From: Metallyticus violacea
Taxonomy: Eukaryota > Arthropoda > Insecta > Mantodea > Metallyticidae
Direction: 5' to 3'
NCBI GenBank assembly: GCA_030762175.1
Contig: CM060846.1
Coordinates: 185,248,041-185,312,040, forward strand
DNA length: 64,000 nt
Positions 45,728-57,804 of the stretch are shown here, one piece after another; the first letter of the stretch is position 1; each line of letters begins with the position of its first letter. Both the position numbers and the translations under genes were made by a program. The notes below the pieces were generated by a model that ran no database searches, was not told the DNA's origin, and saw nothing but the letters and a program-made list of their open reading frames with translations.

Positions 45728-45985
45728 AATAATGTTTAACACTTGTTTTTAACTAATGTGGCATCATGAGCAATTTCATAATACATGAAATTAAATTATT
45801 AATTGGGAAAAGAAATTGTTTGAGAAGGAAGCATTCCAGGTCTAAGTTTAGGATACCTCTACAGCATTGGCCAGTTATGAGAACCAACAAAATCATGGAA
45901 AATACCTTAGTCAGGTGGATGGTCCTGGTAGGAACTACTCACCTCCTGTTCATGATTCATACCTTATTTGCCTTAGCCACATGTG
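45728..45985 (-). mobile_element. SINE-A, diverged copy
   Basis: Minus strand; GGAAGCATTCCAGGTCTAAG, AGTCAGGTGGATGGTCCTGG and a degraded tRNA head (CCTTAGCCACATG) follow the usual order. The B box is lost. Confidence 0.8.
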
Positions 45986-47205
45986 TAAATTGTTGACATC
46001 TATGAAGTGGATTCAAATACACGGAGGTGATGGCAGATTAAAAATCAGTTGCAAAATGACCAGTGTTCATGAAAAATTAATCCAGCAACTCAATTATGTA
46101 CCAACCAATTTGTATGTTTAGCATGTACAATTGTTTGTTTAAAAATAAATGAAAAAGAGAGAAATTAAATTTTGTTACAAACAAATTTTAAAAAAAAAAT
46201 CCATGTTCATTGAAATTATGGCACATATTCTATTTTCTAATTATAGATAATTATTTATGACCCTTTGTTTTGCACTTACTAAAATTTTATCACATTCTGT
46301 TCCAACTTTCATTTTTACCTAAAGATTCAGTATCATAACACAAAATGTTGGGAACTAAATGGATGTTGATCTATACAGTTTTACTAAAAATCTCTCAACC
46401 AACTTATATACTTGCATAATATCCTAACTCACCCTGTATTTATAACAGGTTCTATTAATTAAGAAATTATTTACTAAAGGACCTAATAACAATAGCTTTA
46501 ATACTATTACTCTTTACTGTAAAACATACTATCTTGTTCAATTTATGTATGAAAAGACAAAACTTTGGCCAGTTCTATATTATTCATTATAATGTTGTAA
46601 CCTAATGGTTGAGTTATGGTTAACATTTTAATGGTTACAGATATGTAGCCTCTATACAAAGTGTTTAGATGAGTACTCAGGAGAGAAAGGGTTGTAACTT
46701 CACACTTTTGAACTCCAACAAAATAACTTCTGTCAAATCAATTTTACTAGTTGCATAAAAACATCAACACCAAGTTCAGCTATATTGCTTACTTCATCTT
46801 CCGAGCCTTCTATATGTAGCTGCTTTAGGAAAATGGGAATTAACTATTTGTAATATGATTTTTTGGTTATCTGTAAATGAAGAACTGAATTTGGATAATC
46901 ACTGTTACACAACACATTAAAATACTTCTTTATGTTCCTCAAATTAGGTTGGTTTGAGTTAAGAGATTTAACTTATTTTTGTGTTTGTTTGTTTGTGGGA
47001 TCCAAGAAAATAGGATAAATGGTGAATTTGTGACAATGTAGTGCATGGAAGTAAAGTGTATTGTAGTTTAATTACTGTGCCATAAGATTCGGATGTTTCA
47101 ATTGCTGTATATCTTATTGCTCAGTGCTCTTATGTAGTTGACATTTGTAGTTATATTTAATTAGTAAATGGTGTAATGCCTAGTGCTTAGTGAGTAAACT
47201 GTTTT
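45986..47205. other. AT-rich stretch without a supported gene
   Basis: Nothing recognised; the sequence just before 47210 may be the 5' part of the LINE ORF1-like element. Confidence 0.45.
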
Positions 47206-47209
47206 AAAT

Positions 47210-48110
47210 TATTTATGATAATGAATTGAAAAGCGTGATCTGTTCGGAAAGTGTGACTTGTGCCATAGGATTGTGAAATAAGATGTTTTTATGTGGAGTG
47301 TAAATTGTGGTTTCATTGGAACTGTGCAAATACTAATAGTGAAAGTGTTGATCAGGTTTGGTATTGTGAACTTTATAGATGTAAGGCTTTTGTTGCAAAA
47401 ATACAATTCTAAGCCTACTTAAGGAAAGGATCTTGCAAGGATAGAAATTCAGAGCATAAAACTGGCTAGTAAGAGTAGAAAAAATAAATCAACAGAATGT
47501 TAGTATATTCTAATCCAAAATATACATATAGAAATTTTGTTTGCCCTTGCAACAAATTTCCTGAGTTGGAGATAAGAACAGTTTCTTGCCTTTGGCAGTG
47601 CTGGAGGTGGAGTCTTTCCTGGCTTTGCCAAAAGAAGTGCCTGTTACATTGATGCGGGAGATATGATCTACTCTCCAATTCAAGCCAGGAAAGGGGTCCT
47701 CTGATGCCAAAGGTAGAGTTTTAGTCTAAAGAAGTAGTCATGTTAGGGGCAGCAGTGTAATATCCCAGACAAAATCAGGGGAGAAATATATTGTTATCAG
47801 TATTTTCATTCCCAAAGCTAGTCTTAGTCATGTGGTGGGAAATTTTAAAGGTATGAGAAAGGATCTCAAAAAGGAGCTCATATAGTAATTGTGGGGGAAT
47901 CTGGAAATAGCTGGTTAAGAATCTCAATTATCCATTTCAGACAGACATGAACCACATTGCTAAGGCCATTAGCCATACTAATATGAGCTTTGTGTATATC
48001 TTCTGGAGATAATATGATGAGCCTTTGATTAACAAGAAAGAGAGGGATAATCAAAGGCCTGAGATTTCTTAGTCGAGACGGAACAAATCACATTAGAATT
48101 TAGGCGTTCA
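47210..48110 (+). pseudogene. LINE ORF1-like: PHD finger plus hydrolase-like part
   Basis: The + strand reads KRDLFGKCDLCHRIVK, then ECKLWFHWNCANTNSESVDQ with VWYCELYRCKAFV (47296-47410), which follows the Cys/His spacing of a PHD finger (C-x2-C ... WFHWNC ... W-x-C-x4-C). After a broken spacer, 47886-48080 gives VIVGESGNSW, LNYPFQTDMNHIAKAISHTN and YDEPLINKK, resembling the SGNH-hydrolase-like (esterase) domain fused to PHD fingers in CR1-type LINE ORF1 proteins. Several frameshifts and stops make it non-functional. It could alternatively be an unrelated transposon ORF with the same domain pair. Confidence 0.5.
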
Positions 48111-48829
48111 GGTCTAAATAATGGAAACTGACATTTTTCCTAAAATGGAGATTTTGATTGCACTTTATGCTGCTAGCGAGTTGTATGTGTATTTCAAATG
48201 GTTTTACAAAGGGACATCAGATGACAGAAAAAGTAAAACTCCAAGTTACCACCAATTTCACAAAAATAATGCTATCTACTTCAAGATGGCTGCCTGAAGG
48301 AAATTGGTGTTTTTGCAGCTAGTGTGAAATAATGTTAATGTATTAAAACAATGCCTTCCAAACAGTAATTCTGAGTTTGATTATTCAGATAAGGGTCCAG
48401 GCTATGTGCCAGATAACTTATCTTTTGTATCAACAGCAAATCTGAGGTAAGATGTACACACATCAAACCAGCATATAAACAATGTCATCTGCTATAGATA
48501 ACAAAGTTTACACCAAAGCTCTGTGCATTTACCATGATTAAAGTTTATTTTGAATTAAAATATAGTTGTTTATGTATAATGATTGTGACAATATGTAAAT
48601 ATTTTCTCTGTAATGTTTCTAATATAACAGCATAAATAATTTCTCTCTCAAGTTAAAATGTTTTATGCATGAAACTTAATTTCAGTTACTATCATTTACA
48701 TGAAATGCCAAATTATATTGATCCAGAGCATTATTGCTGTAGTGTGGCATTGCAGGAGAAGATGGTTTGTTGAATTCAACACATGTTTCCATCATTAATG
48801 GACAACCCCTTAAATTATATTAAGGAAAC

Positions 48830-49480
48830 AGCAAGTACATAGGAAAATGACACAGCTGTCACTAGAAGAAGGAAAAGAAAGAGACACACGTGTACCCAAA
48901 ATGTTTGTCAGCATAAAAGATGCATAGGCGTGTCTTACATAAATGAAAAGGAAAGGGTAGGAAAATAAAATCTGTTAAACCTGGGCCAGACTGTAGGTGT
49001 TAACTTAAATGTTTTAGTAATGTAAGTCAGCATGATAGATATACATTTTTTGCAGAATTTTGGAAACTAAGAACTTTCAATTTAGAAAATAGATATTTGT
49101 TTGGCTGCCTTAAGCAGGTAGGGACAAAATGTAGGAGAAACAAAACAAAGTCACCATCTAAATGTAGATACACATTATGATACTTTATTCAAACTTGTGA
49201 AGAGAAGGAGGTAAAAGTGTGTTCAGTGGTATGTTCGAGTATTCCTGCACTCCAAAAGACTCCATGGACTCCATGTTGAAAACATTGCAGCAGGACTAAA
49301 GAAAGGTATTGTAACTCCACCAACAGTTAAGAGAGAAAAGCATTAAAATCGTGGACTTTTATAAAACAACTTCCAATTTACATAAACCCATTACTGAAGG
49401 AAAACAGAGTCCAGAAAAGAAATGTATGGTGATGGCATACACAGTAGAATTATGATTTGATAAGCATAAGGAAGAATGTA
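48830..49480 (+). pseudogene. N-terminal part of an arthropod transposon-associated ORF
   Basis: Frames on the + strand give KPGPDCRC.LKCFSNVSQ (a Cys-rich start), YTFFAEFWKLRTFNLENRYL, FGCLKQVGTK, then CVQWYVRVFLHSKRLHGLHV and AAGLKKGIVTPPTVKREK. This matches the N-terminal layout of the repetitive arthropod family whose C-terminus is at 38500-38920. Function unknown; the copy is broken by stops. Confidence 0.5.
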
Positions 49481-49829
49481 TTATAGGGTTTGAAAACAAA
49501 AATTAATTGCATGTGAACATGTAGTTTATAACAATATTTAGTATTCATAGGAATAGAGCATGCCAAACTTTTTTATTTCTATATTCTTAAAATGTTAAAA
49601 ATAATTAACAATGCAGATGTTAAATCATATAGCTATGTAATGAATTGGAAGTTTTCCAATTAAAATATGTTTAAAATACTGTGAAAACTATAATTGCACA
49701 TTTCTAATATTGTAGTCATCTACATATTGTTATACATTTATACAAGTAAATATTTACACTTAAAATGCTTGCAACTATTAAAACAATTAAAGTCTCCTGG
49801 GCTGTTTTGCCATGGTCCATGGTTTAAAT

Positions 49830-49872
49830 TACTACCATAGCTTTCACCAACTACTCCGGTTGGCATCTTCAG
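49830..49872 (-). ncRNA. hammerhead-ribozyme-like core (family 5)
   Basis: Minus strand: CTGAAGA, stem II GCCAAC/GTTGGT (six pairs, loop CGGAGTA), GAAA, stem III CTA/TAG closed by TGG with a bulged G, and GTA. The overall layout is shared with family 4 despite different sequence, which supports a structured RNA. Confidence 0.5.
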
Positions 49873-49896
49873 TGGACAAAGAGTAATACCTAACTG

Positions 49897-50193
49897 TTAA
49901 CACGATGACAGTATTGATCCGTCTCTGTCTGGCTGTAGAGGACGATCGATATGTGTGTGGCGGAAGTGGAAGGGAGGAGAATGAAGGGGAGGTAGTTGCT
50001 TGTTTTTAACAACCGGTTTCCATGTGCTGTTTAGTTGATAACTGCCATCCCTATTAAAGTTGATAGGGTGTTGTTGTATTTCCAATGCTTCCCTCCTGGC
50101 TAGATTGAAAAAACCTTGAGTTTTTGCAATCACTTCTGTTTTGTTAAAGCATATACCGTGGCATTCCTTTATTGCATGTTCTGCTACTGCCAA
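49897..50193 (-). pseudogene. PLE endonuclease C-terminal part (family 5)
   Basis: Minus-strand ORF of 98 codons: MAVAEHAIKECHGICFNKTE, REALEIQQHPINFNRDGSYQ and LNSTWKPVV. The AVAEH, (R)EAxEI and NFNRDGGYxLS-type motifs are the region after the GIY-YIG motif in PLE endonucleases of the type common in vertebrates and arthropods. The GIY-YIG motif itself and the RT are missing. Confidence 0.85.
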
Positions 50194-50759
50194 ACGTTCG
50201 GGCTGATTAGTGAAAGCTATGGTAGTAATTTAAACCATGGACCATGGCAAAACAGCCCGGGAGAATTTAATTGTTTTAATGACAACACCGGCCGTGAAAG
50301 CCTAAGAAGTATTGCTTGCAACTAGTTTATAAAATGGACACAGGTAAATTAAAAAAAAATGTTAATGTTTATACTATACACATTTTATTTATTCTGTATC
50401 CATTTCTAGTTCTATTAAAAAATAAGAATTTATAAATTTTATAGTAAGATTTTATTATTTTTATGAATATTCAAAACCCTTTTCCCTAAAAACTGCAAAA
50501 TGTCAGTTACCATAAAACCTGGATGCCTCAATTGTTAAAATGTCATCTTTTAAGACTACTAATAGTTTGTATCTGAACTCTTGAAGCACGGATATGCTGA
50601 TGCATTCCATTGCTAGGAGTGTCATGCTCATTCACGGGTGGTTGCAGTAATATTCCTGCAATCATTACCAATAGGATCTCTCCATTTTTAGATTAAATCA
50701 GAGATATGCAAGATCATTAAAAGTCATTGAAACAAAGCAATCAAACAAAAATGGCTCAA

Positions 50760-50845
50760 AGCCAACAATTATACATGGTTCATTAACACTATTTCATCAA
50801 AATATTCAAAGTCTAAGAAACAAAGTCAATTAATCACACAAGGTT
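50760..50845 (+). pseudogene. LINE ORF2 start fragment
   Basis: LFHQNIQSLRNKVN is the usual beginning of the endonuclease in Jockey/CR1-like ORF2. The next expected motif (NPDILCLTEHHM) appears at 53190, beyond the minus-strand ORF of 51112-52691. Confidence 0.6.
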
Positions 50846-51111
50846 ACAAATGAAAACTTTTTTGATGCACAGAATCATAATTCAAAAATGCATTCCATTT
50901 TTCCATAGCACATCTCATTTTGGCAATATGACAATGTTCAATGAAAATATAATTGTAAAATTTGCAAAAATATTACACACTCATATACAACTTTTAAAGA
51001 AAATAAAGAAGAATAATAATATGAAAGCACACCTGAATTTGAGAATGTATGTTAGTTATCTTTGGTACCCCTTTTTATTTTCCCATGGAACTGCAGTATA
51101 TATGAATTTCT

Positions 51112-52691
51112 CTAGTGTTCTGTGGTAGGTTTGTTGGGTGCAAGACACCAGCAGCAATCGGCTATTATATGTATGTCCCAACATCTCTGATAATGTCCTT
51201 CAACACATTTCAAGTCCTGGTGAAAGCCTTCACCTTGCTCTTTACTGACAGCCCCTAAATTCAACAGGAAGTAGTCAAGATGTGACTTGAGGAAATGAAG
51301 CTTCAAACTCATATTACAGCTGAGCAGTCTGAAAATTTTCCAGCATATTTCTGACAATTTCTTTGTATTGAGGGTCTTTCATATAGCCCATAAATTTCTT
51401 AACAACCTCTCTGAGTCCATTCCACACATCTTTTTCAATTTCATTCATGGAGCTGGTAAAATTAGCAACTTTATTCAATTCTCTTATCTGTGGTCCTTCA
51501 AATAATCCCTCTCTGATTTTAGCCTGTGACAGTGATGAAAACTTTGTGCATAATTACTGGAAGTAAAGGCAGCTTTTGTCAAATGCTTTCAGGAATTGTT
51601 TCATCATGCCAAGTTTTATGTGTAATGGAGGGAGTAGAATTTTTTGATGATCAACAAGAAGCCCATTAGTAATCATTTTTTGATCCAGGTTCCAGTTGCT
51701 GCCTCTTAGGCCATTGATCAGTTTCCCAATATTTGTCCTTTGCCCTGCTATCCCATTCACAAAGAAAACAAGAGCATTTTGTGTATTCTCCCTGTTGTCC
51801 TAGTAACAAACCAATGACTTGCAAATTCACCACATATTTGCCACTCATGGTCATGGTACTTAATTTTTTCAAGGTCATGCTTCAGAATCTCATAAAATTC
51901 TCTTAGGCTCATAGAATGTGCAAGCAGTATTGAGACTGACTTTTTTCCATTATGAAGTAACTCTACCTTAAAATTTCATTAAGAAGAATCAATAAAAAGA
52001 TGCCAGGTGCTTGACTCATATGCTTCCCTGCCCAACTGTTCAATAAGATTGCACACATCCTCATAAAACACAAGTTGATCTTCTTTTGGGTAGTGCTTGT
52101 GGGACTGTATTTTGCAATTCCTATACCACAAAAATGTAATGCCAGGTGATAACAAATTCTTCTCCTGTAGTCTTGAGCCCAGTAATTCTTTTTTTTCATT
52201 TTGTGAGGCCTAAAACCCTCTCTAAATCATTGAACTCAAATTGATTAAACTGTAGTGGTGAATTGTCAAATTCTTCTGAATCAGAAACCAGCTGATTGTC
52301 GAAAATTATGGAGCTGCTTTCATATTCACTAAAACTGAGGTCTGCTGGTGGTATAGGCTTGGGTAGTTCAGGTCCATGAGGAATAGACCATGTAGCTGAG
52401 TTCAGGTTTGGATATTTAATTAATGCCTCATTTTTTTGTTGTAGCCGGCAGCTTTGCACATACAAAAGTAACACTCATCATGGTGATTCTGCCACTCTCT
52501 CCATATCGTTGTTTGGCAAATAGCATTGCCTTCCTTTTTCCTTCATACCAATAATGTAATCCATCAACATAACTGTTACATGCAATATGAAGCACGAACG
52601 ATTTATTCTGATCACCAACTTTCTCTTTGAAATATAAGTAATATAGTTTCTTTGTTTGTGAGTCTATTTTATGTACCTTCCCCTCAAACAC
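51112..52691 (-). pseudogene. conserved arthropod repeat-associated protein, broken
   Basis: Minus strand, in order: FEGKVHKIDSQTKKLYYLYF, YVDGLHYWYEGKRKAM, YPNLNSATWSIPHGPELPKP, a Ser/Asp-rich linker, FNDLERVLGLTK, a decayed WHLFIDSS-like part, LLLGQQGEYTKCSCFLCEWD with SRAKDKYWETD, LLPPLHIKLGMMKQFLKAFD, CNMSLKLHFLKSHLDYF and EQGEGFHQDLKCVEGHYQRC. I know this architecture (GQQxGxTKxPCFLCEWDSRA; LPPLHIKLGxMKQF; GERFHQDI) from a multicopy protein family of arthropods and some other invertebrates. Its function is unknown and its multicopy nature suggests transposon origin. At least four frameshifts and a gap around 51420-51550 break it. Confidence 0.75.
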
Positions 52692-53039
52692 ATAACACCC
52701 TCAAATGTAACAAAATTTCTGAAGACTTCGTGTACACTATCTGCTCTGTAATCTGAACTTTTATTTTAGCATTACACATATAGAAGACAAACATGCATAT
52801 TAACACAAGATTTCAGCTCAACTGAAGTTCAGATCTATGATAGCATTAAATGTAAACATAAATACCTCACAAGAAGACAGACCTGACCTATGGAACAAAA
52901 CTGATAATTGCTGGGAATATAACATAAACATCTGGATGATAAGGGAGGGTGGAAGTGAGCCGATTAGGAAGAAAATCAACAACAGATTTAAAATAACATT
53001 ATGAAACGTAGCAGTTAACTGTATAAGATGAATGAATTT

Positions 53040-55690
53040 AGCACCATAGACATATATGCACATATAACAAAATCGAATTTAATTTTTGAAACCTGGGCAC
53101 TGATTTTCATTAAGTCACATATTTTCCTTTATACAGCAGAATCAATTTTGACCAATGTTATTAGTTTCAAATTTGAAAATCTAAACCCAGATATTCTATG
53201 TTTAACAGAACATCACATGAATAAACAGGAAATATTTCATTTATCAATGGATGGCAATAGCAGGACAGCTTATTTCTTATACAAAATCTCTTTAAAGGAT
53301 GTATGAATTTTTGTTAGTAATAACATACAATTTGACACAATTGATCTGGAAAAGTACTGTTGGTAACTAACTTTTGAGTGTTGTGAGGTTCATATCAAAT
53401 TAAAAAATGAAGAACTAATTATATTAACGGTGTATAGAGTTCCAACAAGAAATTTTAAAAATTTTGTATATAATAGCTCTTCAATGGCCTCTTTAAACCA
53501 ACCAAAAGTTGAACTCATTCTTTGTGATGATTAAACATAGACTTCATGAAGAGAGTAATCAAAAAAAGGAAATTTGTTCAATACTAAGAACATATGATCT
53601 TGTGCAATTTTCCTCAATTTTCCAACTGGAATCTAAAGCAATTCCAAAACTGCTAATGATATGTATTCATAGGTATGTCTAAAATGGAGATGATGAAATC
53701 CAACTCATAATTAAAAGACTTTCATATCATGATGGACAGTTACAGAAAATTAAATATTGTGTTCAGAATTGCACAATAGCAAACCATATAACCAATTATA
53801 AAATCATTAGCAACAAAAGCAAAAATTATTTAAATGACCAGCTACAGAACAATTGTGAGAAGAAATATACAAGATCAACAATGTAAATGACAAATTTAAT
53901 TCCTTAAATACTTTCTAAGGGTCCACAACTCAAGTTTTCCATCTGATATAGGGAAAATTAATATCTCTAGAAATGATGGCTAACACAAATTATCAAAATG
54001 TCCCGCAAAAACAAGAGAGAACTTTTAATAGCTATCAGAGAAAACACCTCTGCTAGATACAGATAGCATTATAAAAATTATTGCAAAATTCTATAAAAGG
54101 TATAAATACAGCTAAAAAGCGTTGCTATGAAAGATAAATGAATCCTCACATAATAAACCTAAGATCATCTAAAACATTATAAAGAGAGAGACTGGTAAAA
54201 TCATTCATTAGATAAAATAAAAGAAATTACAAATGGTCTGCAACAAATTGCAACCTTATTTAATGAATATTCTATTTAGGTTGCTAAAAATTACAGATAA
54301 AGAAACAACAGGAGAAAGACTTTATTTCATACCTAAATGAATTGAGATTGGAAAAGTTTACTTCTCAGGAGATAGTACCCACTAGTGCAATTGAAGTAGA
54401 TAAAGTAATACAATCCCCGAAAAGCATAACACGAGTTCATCAGAATATGATAAAATAACTATAAAATATGTGCTGACATTAATTATCAAACAGAAAGCAA
54501 AAAGTAAAGATAAATTCTTCAGATAATTCCAATGCATACTTGGAATGGTCAGTAGTAAAGCACAGTATTCCTCAAGGTTCTATTTTGAGTCCATTATTAT
54601 TTTTATTATATAAAAATGATCTCCCCTCAGTAATAAAACAAACATACTTATCCAGTTCTTTTTGCAGATGATACTAGTATTCTCATTAAAAACACAAGAT
54701 CATTCACCTCTCAGATTTATCCAATGATATTTTTAATACATTAAATAACTGGTTTCACAATAGCTGTAAACTTTGAAAAAACTAAATACATTAATTTTCA
54801 CCCAAAAATGATGTTGCAGATCTAAAGATATGATATGAAGACAATGAAATTATCGAATCTAGTAGCATAAAATTTCTTAGTCTTATGATTGATCATAATA
54901 TAAATTAGAAGAACAGTATTGATTACATTTTACCCAAACTACGCTCACCATTAATTGATATCATTGTATGATTCAGTTGAACTACACACTCTTAAAGCTT
55001 CACTTACTTTTCATAAATGTATGGAACTGGTTTTGAGAACATTTAGTTCCCATCTTTAGCCAGGCTAAAGTTCAACTTTAAAGTTCAAGAGTGTGTAGTT
55101 CAACTGAATCATACAATGATATCATTTAATATGATTGGCTTCACTGTGCAAGTTCCAATTTACATTTAAGTAAGCTCACCATGTTTTGAACTCAGAGCAT
55201 TAATTTTATAAATAAACGCATCATAAAAACAGTACATTATGCTTACTTCAATCCCTTAATGACTTATAGAATAATGTTCTGAGAAAATTCAGTAGTTGCT
55301 AAAAAAATTTCTTATACAAAAAAGAGTAATATGAATATTGGCAGGTGCAAAACGATCAACTCATTGTAAACTACTATTCAAAACATTTGAAAATATACCA
55401 TTAGCTTATGAGTACATTCTAGCTGTACTTTTATTTGTTGTAGACTACTGAGAAGTATTCATAAAAAACTCAGATGTAGACAGCAAAGAAACCAGACATA
55501 AGGAGGACTTACATAGACCAAATAACAATTTGCATACACTCCAAAAAGTTTGCTACAATGGTATAGCATTATTTAATTCACCTCCATCATCTATTAAGGA
55601 ACTGTGTACTAATAAAAATAAATTCAGGTTAGCATTAGAAACATACCTTATACCTCACATCTTCTATACGTAAGAGAATTTCACATAATC
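53040..55690 (+). pseudogene. Jockey/CR1-like LINE ORF2, second copy
   Basis: + strand: NLNPDILCLTEHHMNKQEIF (53190-53240), EELIILTVYRVPTRNFKNF (53410-53465) and VELILCDD (family GDxN) from the endonuclease, then RT pieces HSIPQGSILSPLLFLLYKND (54560-54620), an FADDT-equivalent split by a frameshift at 54660-54680, SLMIDHNIN, and a C-terminal LHTLQKVCYNGIALFNSPPS with LALETYLIPHIFYT (55530-55670). It is closely related to 19385-22480 and interrupted by a PLE insertion at 54952-55173. Confidence 0.8.
54952..55173. mobile_element. PLE family-1 mini-insertion in a LINE, 9-bp TSD
   Basis: 222 bp between GCTCACCAT repeats (54943-54951, 55174-55182); the LINE reading continues on both sides. The left half is minus (truncated tail, core with CTAAAGA), the right half plus with a complete tail (GCTTCACTGTGCAAGTTCC ... 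ACATTTAAG). Confidence 0.9.
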
Positions 55691-56363
55691 AAATATTTAC
55701 TAATTTTTCTCCATTGATTAATTCAGTTTTGTATGAATGAATATTTTATTTCTACATAATTCTCTTACATTATCTTTGCACATTATACAACATCATTAGA
55801 GTGTTTGTTATTCAGGATCTATGCATTTAACTGGCTATATGTGCATTAAATCCTACTTCCTTGCACTCTACACATTCTATTATTCTCACATAACTGTCCT
55901 TTCCCTGTACTTTATTTCTGATCCATGCTTCAACAATCCTACAATTTAAATCTTTAAAATCACCAATAATCCCCCTATAAGTACTTATTTTCTATTTCTT
56001 CCAAATAAATCACTAGTTTTGTGTTTGCTCTTACAACCCTTTTAACCGACCCTGAGTTTTTATCATTTTCTATTTCACTCAAACTCCCCACTGGCAATGA
56101 CACCACACTCAAACCTTTCGACCACTGTCCAAGTGATTCCCACATCCATTTTTCTCCACCATATCATTTACCCCACTCAGCTGTTTCACACTCGGTGAGG
56201 TTTTGGACATGCTTGTTGCTATACACTTCTCCCCTTGCCAGTTGCAGCTTGCTCCCTTTTCTTCCCTCCTCTTCTCTTCCCCTTCATTCCTTGTTCCTTG
56301 ACCTTGATGCAGCTTCAGCAGGCTTCCATCTCTAATCTTCCTCTCTTTTCCTCTAGCTGTGGT

Positions 56364-56653
56364 ATCTCCATGAGTGGCCGAGGTCATTAAGGCATGGACT
56401 TGTGATTGGGAAATCTGGGGTTGGAATTTCATTAGGACTGTCCTCCCTGACTGAGGTTTTTCCATGTTTTCCTCAGTCCTCATAATGGCGAATGCCATGG
56501 AGGTACCCTAAATTTAGGCCTGGAATGCTTCCTTCCTTTAAAAAAAATCCTTTCCCAATTTACCATTTAATTTCATGTATCAACAATGTTCACCGGCTGT
56601 GGTGCCTGAACAGTAAAAATGCGTGTTAAACACTACTTAGATAAAAAAAAATT
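56364..56653 (+). mobile_element. SINE-A with perfect TSD
   Basis: Head AGTGGCCGAGGTCATTAAGG, body TTTTCCTCAGTCCTCATAAT, 3' GTGTTAAACACTACTTAG plus A-run. Perfect TAGCTGTGGT duplications lie at 56354-56363 and 56654-56663. Confidence 0.92.
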
Positions 56654-57049
56654 TAGCTGTGGTTTCTTGACCTTGCTGCTTCCTCAACTGGTTTTTGTGT
56701 GTCCATAAGTGCATACCATGCATAACTGCTCACCTCACTTCATTCCTGACTTCCTTGATCTTTTTTATTAATTCCTCCCTTATTTCTCATTATCTTTTAT
56801 CATATTTATTTTCAATAAAAATTCTTGTGTCTTTTAATTTCCCAGTTTGGCCTAATATAATTTCATATTCATAGTGGCTAATTTAACTAACATTGGCCTT
56901 GCTCTCTCTCCCTTTTGTCCAATTCTCCAGGCATCTCTAATTTCATACTTCTCCAACTTGTTGCCCAATAATCCTTCAATCACTTCTTCTACTTCTTCCT
57001 ATGTCTTTTTCTTTCTTCTTTCTTCCACTCCAAAAATCACTATGTTCAC

Positions 57050-57718
57050 TTTCAGCTTACATCTGCTGCTTTCTCCATGTTAACTATTTTCTTCCTGCAT
57101 TGTGCTAACTTTCCTAATTCTTCTTTGAGCCTTCCGATCTTCTGATTTATCTCTTCCATGCTCATCTCCAAATTCTCTTCCATGCTTGCCTCTCTGCTTT
57201 TAATCTCCTTTATATCTTCAGTTATTAACTTGAACATAGTCTTTACTTCCTTCATATTTTTGGTCCTTTTCTTTCTCTCTGCTTTAGAATTTTCTACTGA
57301 ACCGCATGCTCCATGCTTTTTAGAACTACAACACAGCATCCTACTTCCCACACTCATATATGTTTACTACACACCTCCTTCCTCTCATTGCTCACACAAG
57401 CAATTTCCATTCCAAAGATCACTATGTTTGCTTCCTGCTCGCATTCTGCTGCTTTCTCCATGTTAACTATTCTGTTCTTGAATTCTGCTAACTTTCCTAA
57501 TTCTTCTTTGAGCCTTCAGATCTTCGATTCATCTCTTCCATGCTTTTCTTCAATTTCTCTTCTATGTTTGCCTCCCTGCTTTTAATCTCCTTTATATCTT
57601 CAGTTATTCACTTGAACATAGCCTTTACTTCCTCCATATTTTCGATCCTTTTCTTTCTCTTTGCTGTAGAATTTTCTGCTGAGCTCCATGCTCCTTGCTC
57701 TTTAGAACTACAACACAG
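57050..57718. repeat. ~380-bp tandem duplication in LINE ORF1
   Basis: Units of about 270-300 bp starting near 57060 and 57443 share CTGCTTTCTCCATGTTAACT, AACTTTCCTAATTCTTCTTT and CTTTTAATCTCCTTTATATC; they are diverged and offset by about 383 bp. Confidence 0.85.
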
Positions 57719-57804
57719 ATGTTTACTCCACATGTCCTTCCTTTCCTTGCCTATGCAAGCAACTTCCAGGTTTGTAAATACTGTAAGTTGCCATTTTGTA
57801 AATG

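Larger units (their letters stand above)
49778..50312. mobile_element. PLE family-5 copy, inverted tails, 12-bp TSD
   Basis: 535 bp between perfect TGCTTGCAACTA repeats (49766-49777, 50313-50324). The left ~420 bp are minus oriented with endonuclease C-terminus and tail; the right ~110 bp repeat the tail in plus orientation (GAAAGCTATGGTAGTAATTT, CCATGGACCATGGCAAAAC) and continue with ACACCGGCCGTGAAAGCC. This tail type is unrelated in sequence to families 1-4. Confidence 0.88.

Noticed and set aside
47466..47710. Minus-strand frames of 66-70 codons
   Set aside because: They lie antisense to the LINE ORF1-like remnant and show no domain.
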